A stretch of 7,213 nt of DNA from Candidatus Solibacter sp. (GTDB lineage Bacteria; Acidobacteriota; Terriglobia; Bryobacterales; Bryobacteraceae). Location: positions 1-7,213 of the forward strand of contig JADGNS010000227.1 in the NCBI GenBank assembly GCA_017883355.1, read 5' to 3'. Positions within the stretch are counted from its first letter, which is position 1. Each line of letters starts with the position of its first letter. Under the pieces are notes generated by a model, which saw only the letters and a list, made by a program, of their open reading frames with translations, ran no database searches and was not told the origin of the DNA. The position numbers and the translations under genes are program-made. Shown here piece by piece: positions 1-6,230 of this stretch.

Positions 1-978
1 TAACGCGAGTCCCATGCCCGCCGCCGCCGAGATCAGCAAAACTTTGCGTCCCAGGCGGTCGATGGTGAACAGCGCAATCACCGTGAAGACCAGATTCATG
101 GCGCCCACCAGAACGTTCGCCCACAACGCCGCGGAAGTACTCGCCGCCCCCGCCTGCTCGGTGAAGATGATGGACCCGTAGTAGAGTACCGTGTTGATGC
201 CGGTGACCTGCTGAAGAATCGCCAGCGTAATGCCGATTACCAGCGGACGGCGCATTCCGGGCTCCAGCAATTGCCGCAGAGATCCGCTCTCCTCGGCGAC
301 CGCGCGCTCGATCTCGCGCAGTTGCGATGGCGGCTCGCCCAATCTCGCCAGCACGCCCGCCGCTTCGTCGTGCCGGCCTTCTTTCACAAGCCAGCGGGGG
401 CTTTCCGGCACGAAAAACAGAGCGCCGAAAAACAATAGCGAAGGCACCGCCGCGACGGCGAACATCCACCGCCAGCTTCCCTCGCCAACACCGGCCAGTG
501 CCCACCCCACCAGATAGGAAATCAGAATGCCCAGCACGATCGCGAGCTGATTCATGCTCACGAGACGCCCGCGGATCGCCGCCGGAGAGACCTCCGCGAT
601 ATAGAGCGGCGCCAGCATCGAAGCGATACCGATGGCGACACCCGCCACCACTCGCGCGGCGACAAACCCGCCCAGCCCGTTGGGCAGCGCCGTCGCCACC
701 GAGGAGAGCGCGAAAATCACCGCCGACAATAGCAGCACGATCTTACGGCCGAAACGGTCGCTGAGAGCGCCGGCTACTCCCGCGCCGAGCGCGCACCCGG
801 CCAGCAGGCTCCCCGCCGCGAATTCGGTTTCGATCTCCGTCCACCGGAACTGCCGGCGAAGAAAGACGATCGCGCCGTTGATGATCGCCGTGTCGAAACC
901 GAACAGGAATCCGCTCAACGCCGTGACCGACGCGATGCGATACGAGTAGCTGCGGGTTTGCCATCGGGTATCCGGCAT
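1..978 (-). CDS. Sugar porter (MFS, XylE/GLUT family), C-terminus beyond window
   Basis: Inner-membrane sugar transporter of the major facilitator superfamily, sugar porter branch. The 326 visible residues cover roughly the first eight membrane helices; this family is usually 450-480 residues long, so the last third lies off the left edge. Family signatures are all present and in order: GFLFGFD (23-29), DRFGRK between helices 2 and 3, PLYIAEVSP followed by IRG (about 124-137), PESPRW in the central loop, QQVTGIN (256-262) followed by YY, and DRLGRK in the later loop. By comparison with E. coli XylE, D29 and R109 match the proton-coupling pair Asp27/Arg133, and Q144, Q256, Q257 and N262 match sugar-binding residues. 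This suggests H+ symport of a hexose or pentose (inference; the sugar itself cannot be read). The ATG at 978 lies 8 bases after the GH120 stop. An in-frame GTG at 990-988 overlaps that stop as GTGA and is preceded by GAAGG, so it is a credible alternative start adding four residues. It is the last visible gene of the minus-strand operon. Confidence 0.93.
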   Translation of the reverse strand, partial: MPDTRWQTRSYSYRIASVTALSGFLFGFDTAIINGAIVFLRRQFRWTEIETEFAAGSLLAGCALGAGVAGALSDRFGRKIVLLLSAVIFALSSVATALPNGLGGFVAARVVAGVAIGIASMLAPLYIAEVSPAAIRGRLVSMNQLAIVLGILISYLVGWALAGVGEGSWRWMFAVAAVPSLLFFGALFFVPESPRWLVKEGRHDEAAGVLARLGEPPSQLREIERAVAEESGSLRQLLEPGMRRPLVIGITLAILQQVTGINTVLYYGSIIFTEQAGAASTSAALWANVLVGAMNLVFTVIALFTIDRLGRKVLLISAAAGMGLAL

Positions 979-986
979 GACTTCGA

Positions 987-2912
987 TCACCAGACCTTCA
1001 GCTTCAGCGCTCCCTGACCCGGATCCTCGAAAGGTCCGGCGGAAGGGGCCGCCGCTTTGCGCGCCTTGCCGAAATAGTCTGTATCGACCGCCAGCGCGGA
1101 GCCGTCGGCGTTTTCGTACGCCAGCCCGGAAACCTTCGCCTTGCCCAGGAGTTCGGTATTTACCAGCCTGGTCGCGGCCTTCCCGACATCCGCGCTTAAG
1201 TTCAGGCGAAGATACACGCTCTCGCCCTCCTCGACGATTTCGGGTTTGGGGTCCGCCGCGGGCGTGTGCAGCGCGCCGCGCTCCTCAAAGTATCCGCCCG
1301 CGCCCTTCCAGTACACATTGCCGCCCGTCATCAGCGGATACTCCCGCTGGTTGTAGACCCACAATCCGTAGCCGCCGAAGCGCAGCGGGTTCGCATCGGC
1401 CTCGGCGCCGCTCGCAGGCGGCGCGCCATTCCCCACGAACATGTTGTTGTAGAAACGGTCGTCGCCTCCCACCGTGCTGCTCAATCCGCCGAGCGCAGTC
1501 GAGTGCGCCTTGTGATACGGCGTCGAGCGTCGGGGTTCGGGCACGCTGCGAATCCTTCCCGTCATCAGATTGTGCGCATAGGCTCCACCCTCGGACACGT
1601 CGAGCAGGCTCAAGCCCGAGAGGAAGAGATTGTTGTCCACCAGGAACGGCCCGTGATCTACCTCGACGAAGAGGTCGTCCGTGCTGTTGTCGTACAGAAG
1701 ATTGCCGGTGATCCGCGTGCCCTGCGCCATCCAGTCCATCCACAATCCGCGGCCCGCATTGTGAATGCGGTTGCTCTTGATCACCACGTCGATCGCGCCG
1801 TGCAGTTTGATGCCCGCCATTTCCGCGCCGGTGAACTGCCGCTTGGCCCAGATATTGTAGATGTGGTTGTTCGCGATCTGGCTGAACACGGCGCCCAGGC
1901 TTCCCACAATGCCGGCCTGCTCGCAGTTGAAGATCACATTGTTGCGCACCACGTGCGACCCGATCTTTTCTCGCGACCAGCCCGCTTCCAGCGCACGCAC
2001 GATCACTTCGTTGTAATGCGTGGCGCCATCCTTCCGCGGGTCGTTGATCCACACATTGTGGCCCGTCTTGCGGTCCTTGCCCAGGCTGATGCCCGCGCAT
2101 TTCGAATCGCTGATCACATTGTTCTCGATAATCCAGCCCTTGCTCCAGTGGGTGCCAATCAGCCCGATCTGCTCCGCCGTCGGCGCCGCCCATTGCGTGG
2201 CGGCCTGGCTCATCTGAAAGCCGCGCACCGTAATATAGTCGCGCCCCGGTTGGTCCGGGTAGAAGCAACTGTCGCGCACGTTGATCTCCACCAGTTCCCC
2301 ATTGGGATTCTTGTCGTGGAAGTTGGCGTAGAGGTAAGTATTCTTCTCGTCGCTTTCGGCGAACCAGACCCACGTCGAACCCTCGCGATCCCGGCCGTCT
2401 GGCGACGCCTGCGGATCCAGCACACGCTCCAGCAGGTTTGTCTCCCAGAGAGATTTGCCGTTGAGATAAACTTCGCCGGTGTGGTGCGGCCGCCCTTTGT
2501 CCGTGAACCAATCCCCAGCGATCAGGTCTTTGTAGGGATTGTAGCCGCCGAAAAACGAGTTCGGCACCGTCGCCTTCCACACACCCGCCAGGAATGGCTT
2601 CCAGTTGCGGATCGCCTCCGATCCCTTGATCGCGACCTTCTCGCCCGGAGCCGCCTGGTACACGATCCGCTTCGATTCGGACTCGCCTCCGCGCGGCGGT
2701 GTCACGCGTTCCCGGTAGGTCCCCTCATGCACGGTGATTGCATCGCCCGGTTGCGCCACCGCGGCCGCGGCGGAAATCGTCCGGTATGGTCTCGATGCCG
2801 AGCCGTCGTTGCTGTCGCTTCCCTTGACAGAGACATGGAATTCCCGCGCATGGGTTTGTCCGCTGAGACCGGTCAGTGAGAGAAGAATGAGAAGAATCGG
2901 TTTCATGATCAT
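987..2912 (-). CDS. Secreted GH120-type beta-xylosidase-like parallel beta-helix enzyme
   Basis: Full-length 641-residue protein with a signal peptide (about 1-22, hydrophobic ILLILLSLTGLSG, probable cut after THA). It then has a DUF1565-like opening (VSVKGSDSNDGS..PYRTISAA, about 27-50) and a right-handed parallel beta-helix. Helix rungs show as repeated Asn-ladder motifs: ENNVI (264), RNNVI (324), ANNHI (348), SNRI (381), TGNLL (404), DNNLF (427), HNLM (448) and YNNMF (489). The sequence closely resembles my memory of GH120 beta-xylosidase XylC of Thermoanaerobacterium saccharolyticum (similar length). Shared stretches include PNSFFG, NPYK, GDW, WSKGWIIE, GLWxDWxAQGTR and FVEVxHGP. The XylC nucleophile Asp382 and acid/base Glu405 would correspond to D393 and E417, one residue further apart. 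Expected role: removal of xylose from the non-reducing end of beta-xylosides, here outside the cytoplasm. Substrate is not proven; other beta-helix lyases or hydrolases are less likely. The start is 3 bases after the GH42 stop; ATG 2906 is an alternative. Confidence 0.85.
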   Translation of the reverse strand: MIMKPILLILLSLTGLSGQTHAREFHVSVKGSDSNDGSASRPYRTISAAAAVAQPGDAITVHEGTYRERVTPPRGGESESKRIVYQAAPGEKVAIKGSEAIRNWKPFLAGVWKATVPNSFFGGYNPYKDLIAGDWFTDKGRPHHTGEVYLNGKSLWETNLLERVLDPQASPDGRDREGSTWVWFAESDEKNTYLYANFHDKNPNGELVEINVRDSCFYPDQPGRDYITVRGFQMSQAATQWAAPTAEQIGLIGTHWSKGWIIENNVISDSKCAGISLGKDRKTGHNVWINDPRKDGATHYNEVIVRALEAGWSREKIGSHVVRNNVIFNCEQAGIVGSLGAVFSQIANNHIYNIWAKRQFTGAEMAGIKLHGAIDVVIKSNRIHNAGRGLWMDWMAQGTRITGNLLYDNSTDDLFVEVDHGPFLVDNNLFLSGLSLLDVSEGGAYAHNLMTGRIRSVPEPRRSTPYHKAHSTALGGLSSTVGGDDRFYNNMFVGNGAPPASGAEADANPLRFGGYGLWVYNQREYPLMTGGNVYWKGAGGYFEERGALHTPAADPKPEIVEEGESVYLRLNLSADVGKAATRLVNTELLGKAKVSGLAYENADGSALAVDTDYFGKARKAAAPSAGPFEDPGQGALKLKVW

Positions 2913-2915
2913 GCC

Positions 2916-4979
2916 TTATCGTTCTTCGACAATGGCGACATCCCAGGCCGCCAGTGTCATTTGCTGGGACCGCTCCACCGCCTTCCCGCTCAGCAGATCG
3001 TTGCCCGCCGCATACGCATACGCGAACTTCTGTTCGGACCCCGAGTAGTTGAAGTAGTAGTGGATCGCCTTGCCGCTGTTGCCGGTACCGTGCTTCACCC
3101 GTATCTTCTCCGGCAATTGCTGGTCCGGTCCCGTCAGCCCGGCAGCCTTCAATAGTTCGGCCACGACCTTGGCCTGCAGGGCATCGGAAAGCACAGTCCC
3201 TTCGAACGTCACCGAGCCTCTCCCGAAGCTGTTCCGCGTGATGGCCGGATAGCGCCCGAAGAAGGGATGGTCGTAATACGCGAGGGCCTTCGCCGTGTCC
3301 GGAACAATCATCTCCACCCAATTCGAAACCCGGTTCGCCGCGCCCGCCTGGTAGGGGTCGCCCTTCAATCCCAGCGGCGCTTGCAGGCTCGAGAACTCCT
3401 GGTAGTGGATGCCCGCCGCTTCGCGCAGCGGTCCCGGTGCCATGGTGGAGCGCACCGTGTCACTCTCGTCCGTGAATCCGCTCTTGAACGTCAAGAGCAG
3501 ATGCCCGCCATTGCGGACGTACTCGGATAGCTTCCGTAGCGTGGCATCCGACGCCACGTACAGCGGCGGCACCAGCAGCACCTTGTACCGCGCCAGATCC
3601 GCCGATTCCGGCGTGACGAAATCGACGCCCACATTCATTCCGTAGAGCGCCTTGTGGAACTGGTGCGTCAGCGTCATGTAATCCGTCCTCTCCGCAAACG
3701 GCATGAACTTGATCCCGTGGTAAGAATCGATGCTGTAGAAGATGGCCACGTCGTTCGTCTTGCGCAGATTTACCAGCCGCGGGCCGATCTTCTGCAGTTC
3801 ATGCGCCACACGCGACGCCTCGTCATAGATGCGGTTCGGTTCCAGGTCGTGCGAGAGCAGCCCCTTCCAGTAGGTCTCCTGGCCGTAGTGCAGTGAATGC
3901 CAGTGCCAGTACTCCACCATGTTCGCGCCATCCGCCAGGTGCCCATAAACGTTCATGCGAAGTTGGCCGTCGTAGGGCGGAAACTGCCCCTTCGAATCCC
4001 AGCCGATGGTCTGCGCGTTGGTTTCCGTCACCAGGAAGTTCCCGCCCTTCAACGAACGCGCCACATCGTCGGTAAGCGTCGGGGCGGCGAAATCCAGATC
4101 GTCCTGAACCGGGTAATAAGGATTCGTGGCCACGATATCCAGGCTCCGCGCGATGGCCCACTGGTCGATGTCGGTGTGCAGCCCGCCGCTGAAATCCTGG
4201 GTGATGAACTGGCCCGGCCGCTTGTACTCGTTTACCAGCTTGGCCTGCCAGCCGAGGAACTCCGTCACCCGCGCCTGCTGGAACCGTTCCCATTCGAGCT
4301 TGTAGCCGGGATTGAGGATGCCGTCGCGCGCCGGCAGTTCGTCCCAATCGTTCACCAGTTGGCCCCAGTAGACAAATCCCCAGGCTTTGTTCAACTGCTG
4401 CACGGAACCGAATTTCCGTTTCAGGTAATCGACAAAATTGGCTTGCACCAGCGGGCCCGCCGCGCCGTAGTTCGACGTCTCATTATCGATCTGGTAGCCG
4501 ATGACCGCCGGATGACCTTTGAAGTGGTTGAGGATCTCGCGAATCACGCGCTCGCAGTAGTGGCGGTAAACCGGATGCGTGATATCCATGTTCTGCCGGA
4601 TGCCGTAGGCCGCCTGCTTCCCGTCCAGATGCGTCGCCAGGATCTCCGGGTGTTTGCGATAGAGCCACGGCGGAATGGAGTAGGTCGGCGTTCCGAGAAT
4701 GGCTTTGATTCCCGCCTTGTGCATGCCGTCCAGCACGCGTTCCATCCACGCGAATTCGAACTGGCCCTCGCGCGGCTCCCAACTGGTCCACGTGGATTCG
4801 CCCACGCGCACCACGCTGAGGCCCGCCTTCTGCATCAGTTCGATGTCCTTGTCCAGCCGTTCATACGGCATGTACTCGTGATAGTACGAGGCGCCGTAGA
4901 GCACGGTGGTCATTTTCGGGGGCTGCGCGGCGAGCGCCGCGACACACAGGAAAAACAGCACTGCTTGTCTCATAGCCAT
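2916..4979 (-). CDS. Secreted GH42-family beta-galactosidase
   Basis: Glycoside hydrolase family 42 enzyme, about 687 residues from the ATG at 4979, a normal family length. An N-terminal signal peptide (MAMRQAVLFFLCVAALAA, cut before QPP) indicates export. The TIM barrel (about residues 28-400) opens with YGASYYHEYMP and carries the acid/base Glu in YQIDNE (E167) and the probable nucleophile in LVTETNAQ (E319). The late-barrel signature EYWHWHS..YGQETYWKGLLSHD is also typical. A trimerisation-like middle domain follows (about 410-615, starting DVAIFYS) and then a small C-terminal beta domain. The family hydrolyses beta-galactosides, with some alpha-L-arabinopyranosidases. The Cys cluster that binds zinc in some members is missing: the whole protein has only two Cys, one of them in the signal peptide. 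Start choice: the frame opens at GTG 5003, but ATGs at 4979 and 4973 place the signal peptide at the very N-terminus, and GGA sits 6 bases before 4973. First gene of the minus operon; GH120 follows after 3 bases. Confidence 0.93.
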   Translation of the reverse strand: MAMRQAVLFFLCVAALAAQPPKMTTVLYGASYYHEYMPYERLDKDIELMQKAGLSVVRVGESTWTSWEPREGQFEFAWMERVLDGMHKAGIKAILGTPTYSIPPWLYRKHPEILATHLDGKQAAYGIRQNMDITHPVYRHYCERVIREILNHFKGHPAVIGYQIDNETSNYGAAGPLVQANFVDYLKRKFGSVQQLNKAWGFVYWGQLVNDWDELPARDGILNPGYKLEWERFQQARVTEFLGWQAKLVNEYKRPGQFITQDFSGGLHTDIDQWAIARSLDIVATNPYYPVQDDLDFAAPTLTDDVARSLKGGNFLVTETNAQTIGWDSKGQFPPYDGQLRMNVYGHLADGANMVEYWHWHSLHYGQETYWKGLLSHDLEPNRIYDEASRVAHELQKIGPRLVNLRKTNDVAIFYSIDSYHGIKFMPFAERTDYMTLTHQFHKALYGMNVGVDFVTPESADLARYKVLLVPPLYVASDATLRKLSEYVRNGGHLLLTFKSGFTDESDTVRSTMAPGPLREAAGIHYQEFSSLQAPLGLKGDPYQAGAANRVSNWVEMIVPDTAKALAYYDHPFFGRYPAITRNSFGRGSVTFEGTVLSDALQAKVVAELLKAAGLTGPDQQLPEKIRVKHGTGNSGKAIHYYFNYSGSEQKFAYAYAAGNDLLSGKAVERSQQMTLAAWDVAIVEER

Positions 4980-5000
4980 TCCGGATTGTCCATAGTTAAA

Positions 5001-5058
5001 CACGATTGCACGATCCCTTTCCGCCCAGGTCCGCGGGCGGCCTGCACCGCTGCACGAT
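5001..5058. repeat. Three CACGAT copies, candidate regulator sites
   Basis: CACGAT occurs at 5001-5006, 5009-5014 and 5053-5058. The first two are separated by only TG, making a tandem pair. The third is 44 bases from the second, about four helical turns. The last two share the longer string TGCACGAT (5007-5014 and 5051-5058). The left pair lies close to the GH42 start and the right copy sits just upstream of the plus-strand -10 box. That is where a shared repressor or looping regulator could act. The repeats are seen directly; the function is inference. Confidence 0.4.
5021..5040. repeat. CCGCCC/GGGCGG inverted repeat in the divergent region
   Basis: Perfect 6-base arms, CCGCCC at 5021-5026 and GGGCGG at 5035-5040, around an 8-base centre (AGGTCCGC). 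It sits near the middle of the gap between the divergent genes. It lacks a T-run on the side where a terminator would need one in either direction, so a protein-binding site or chance GC-rich symmetry is more likely than a terminator. Confidence 0.35.
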
Positions 5059-5062
5059 GCAG
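5050..5062. promoter_or_regulatory. CTGCA-CGA-TGCAG dyad, candidate operator
   Basis: Perfect inverted repeat with 5-base arms (CTGCA 5050-5054, TGCAG 5058-5062) and a 3-base centre. It includes the third CACGAT copy and ends directly before the extended -10 box, in the space between the -10 and any -35. Short dyads of this kind in this position are typical of repressor operators, for example LacI or GntR types. No cognate regulator can be named. Confidence 0.4.
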
Positions 5063-5071
5063 TGCTATAAC
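5063..5071 (+). promoter_or_regulatory. Extended -10 promoter element for the plus-strand operon
   Basis: TGCTATAAC matches the extended -10 pattern TGnTATAAT at all but the last base. No good -35 is seen at the usual distance (TGCACC at 5043-5048 matches TTGACA poorly), which is tolerable for an extended -10 promoter. The predicted RNA start would be near 5077-5079, only about ten bases before the ATG at 5088. This would cut into the ribosome site at 5075-5079. Confidence 0.45.
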
Positions 5072-5087
5072 ATCAAGGGCGACCGTG

Positions 5088-6230
5088 ATGAGTATTTCAA
5101 GCGGTCAACGGCAGCCTGAAATGATCAATCTCGAACTCCACCACATGCCGCCGCCGCCCATCCGGCGCGATTGGCGCATCGGCGCCATCGGCAGCGGCTT
5201 CATTATGCGCGACGTCCACCTGGTGGCCTACAGAAAACTCGGCCTCGATATTGCCGCAATCGCCGGCAAACCAGTGGAGCAGGCACGCGAGGTCGCTTTC
5301 GCCCGCGGCATCGCCCGTGTGTACGAATCCTACGCGGAGCTGATCGCCGACCCTTCCCTCCAGGTCTTGGACATTGCCGTTCCTCCGGACGTGCAGCCGC
5401 AAATCATCGCCGAGGCCGCACGGCACGCCGGCCACATCCGCGGCATCCTGGCCCAAAAGCCCCTGGCGATGAACTATCGCGATGCCGTGGCCGTCGTCGA
5501 AGCCTGTGAGAAAGCGGGGATCGTGCTCGCCGTCAATCAGAACATGCGCTACGACCAGTCCATCCGCGCGCTCAAGACCCTGCTCGACCGCGGCGACCTC
5601 GGCGAGCCCGTCCTGGCCACCATCGAAATGCGCGCCATTCCACATTGGCAGACTTGGCTGCGCGACTATCCCGGACTCACCCTCGCCGCCATGAGCATTC
5701 ATCACCTGGACTGTTTCCGCTTTCTGTTCGGCGACCCCGAATTCGCCTTCGCCAGCGCGCGAACCGATCCGCGCACCACATTCCCCCACCGCGATGGCAT
5801 CGTGCTCTATATCCTCGAGTACGCCAACGGATTCCGCGCCTCCTCGTGGGACGATGTCTGGACCGGCCCCGCGCGCGAAGGCGCCGCTTCCGATACCTAT
5901 ATCAAGTGGCGCGTCGAAGGCACCGACGGACTCGCCCAGGGCACCATCGGCTGGCCCGCATACCCCAATGCCGTGCCCAGTACCATTCGGTTCGCCACCA
6001 AACGCCAGCCGGGCGTCTGGTTCGCGCCCCAGTGGCCCGAGGTCTGGTTCCCCGATGCCTTCCAGGGCACCATGGGAGAACTGCTCGACAGCTTGACCGA
6101 AAGACGCGCCCCGAAAATCGGCGGCCGCGAAAATCTTGGCACCATCGCGTTGGTCGACGCCTGCTACCGCTCGCTCGACGAGCACCGTCCCGTGCTCATT
6201 CAGGAAATAATTGAGGGAGGCAAATCGTGA
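5088..6230 (+). CDS. Gfo/Idh/MocA-family NAD(P)-dependent oxidoreductase
   Basis: Cytoplasmic sugar or sugar-acid dehydrogenase-like protein, 380 residues, a normal family length (about 330-400). The N-terminal Rossmann fold starts at WRIGAIGSGF with the nucleotide-binding glycines G32, G35 and G37. The second half is the alpha/beta substrate domain from about residue 155. The usual catalytic EKP motif reads QKP here (Q123-K124-P125, in LAQKPLAM), so the Lys is kept and the Glu is replaced. The GxHxxD-type motif appears as SIHHLD (H205, H206, D208). No signal peptide or membrane segment is seen. The reaction would be oxidation or reduction of a sugar hydroxyl with NAD(P); substrate unknown. 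ATG 5088 has AAGGG 8 bases upstream. In-frame ATGs at 5121 and 5145 also precede the fold, and the first about 25 residues look unstructured. It overlaps the next gene by 4 bases, so joint function with the epimerase-like protein is likely. Confidence 0.9.
   Translation: MSISSGQRQPEMINLELHHMPPPPIRRDWRIGAIGSGFIMRDVHLVAYRKLGLDIAAIAGKPVEQAREVAFARGIARVYESYAELIADPSLQVLDIAVPPDVQPQIIAEAARHAGHIRGILAQKPLAMNYRDAVAVVEACEKAGIVLAVNQNMRYDQSIRALKTLLDRGDLGEPVLATIEMRAIPHWQTWLRDYPGLTLAAMSIHHLDCFRFLFGDPEFAFASARTDPRTTFPHRDGIVLYILEYANGFRASSWDDVWTGPAREGAASDTYIKWRVEGTDGLAQGTIGWPAYPNAVPSTIRFATKRQPGVWFAPQWPEVWFPDAFQGTMGELLDSLTERRAPKIGGRENLGTIALVDACYRSLDEHRPVLIQEIIEGGKS
6215..6220 (+). promoter_or_regulatory. Strong ribosome site deciding the GTG start at 6227
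   Basis: GGGAGG lies 6 bases before GTG 6227, inside the end of the oxidoreductase gene. It supports GTG as the true start, giving the GTGA stop/start overlap and a protein that opens directly with the first barrel strand (KLGLISSAW). Confidence 0.8.

Larger units (their letters stand above)
4980..5087. promoter_or_regulatory. Divergent intergenic control region
   Basis: The only sizeable non-coding stretch in the window, between the GH42 start (minus) and the oxidoreductase start (plus). Both operons must be transcribed outwards from it. It holds three copies of CACGAT, a CTGCA-CGA-TGCAG dyad, a CCGCCC/GGGCGG inverted repeat and an extended -10 box for the plus strand, each listed separately. 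For the minus strand the best -10-like string is TTTAAC (5000-4995), a weak match. It would give a very short leader, so that promoter is uncertain. No regulator gene is visible in the window. Confidence 0.75.

Noticed and set aside
1285..2580. 431-codon minus-strand frame overlapping GH120 in another frame
   Set aside because: Low-complexity Arg/Gly/Gln-rich translation of the same strand out of frame; not a frameshifted part of GH120, which is intact.
1266..2879. 537-codon open frame on the plus strand, antisense to the GH120 gene
   Set aside because: It is Arg/His/Val-rich, has no recognisable domain, and mirrors the codon bias of the real gene on the other strand. The minus-strand frame has a signal peptide, family motifs and catalytic residues.
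4980..5003. GTG at 5003 as the GH42 start
   Set aside because: It would add eight polar residues before the signal peptide, lies on the first CACGAT copy and has no clear ribosome site. ATG 4979 or 4973 fits better.
5021..5040. CCGCCC/GGGCGG hairpin as a transcription terminator
   Set aside because: No T-run follows it in either direction, and it lies between two divergent starts where no terminator is needed.
3897..5087. Upstream extension of the oxidoreductase frame, 777 codons in total
   Set aside because: The extra N-terminal part is antisense to GH42 and has no family features. The Rossmann fold starts at about 5172, and ATG 5088 has its own ribosome site.
5097..6185. 362-codon open frame antisense to the oxidoreductase
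   Set aside because: Gly/Asp/Ala-rich shadow of a GC-rich gene. The plus strand carries clear Gfo/Idh/MocA motifs across the same region.
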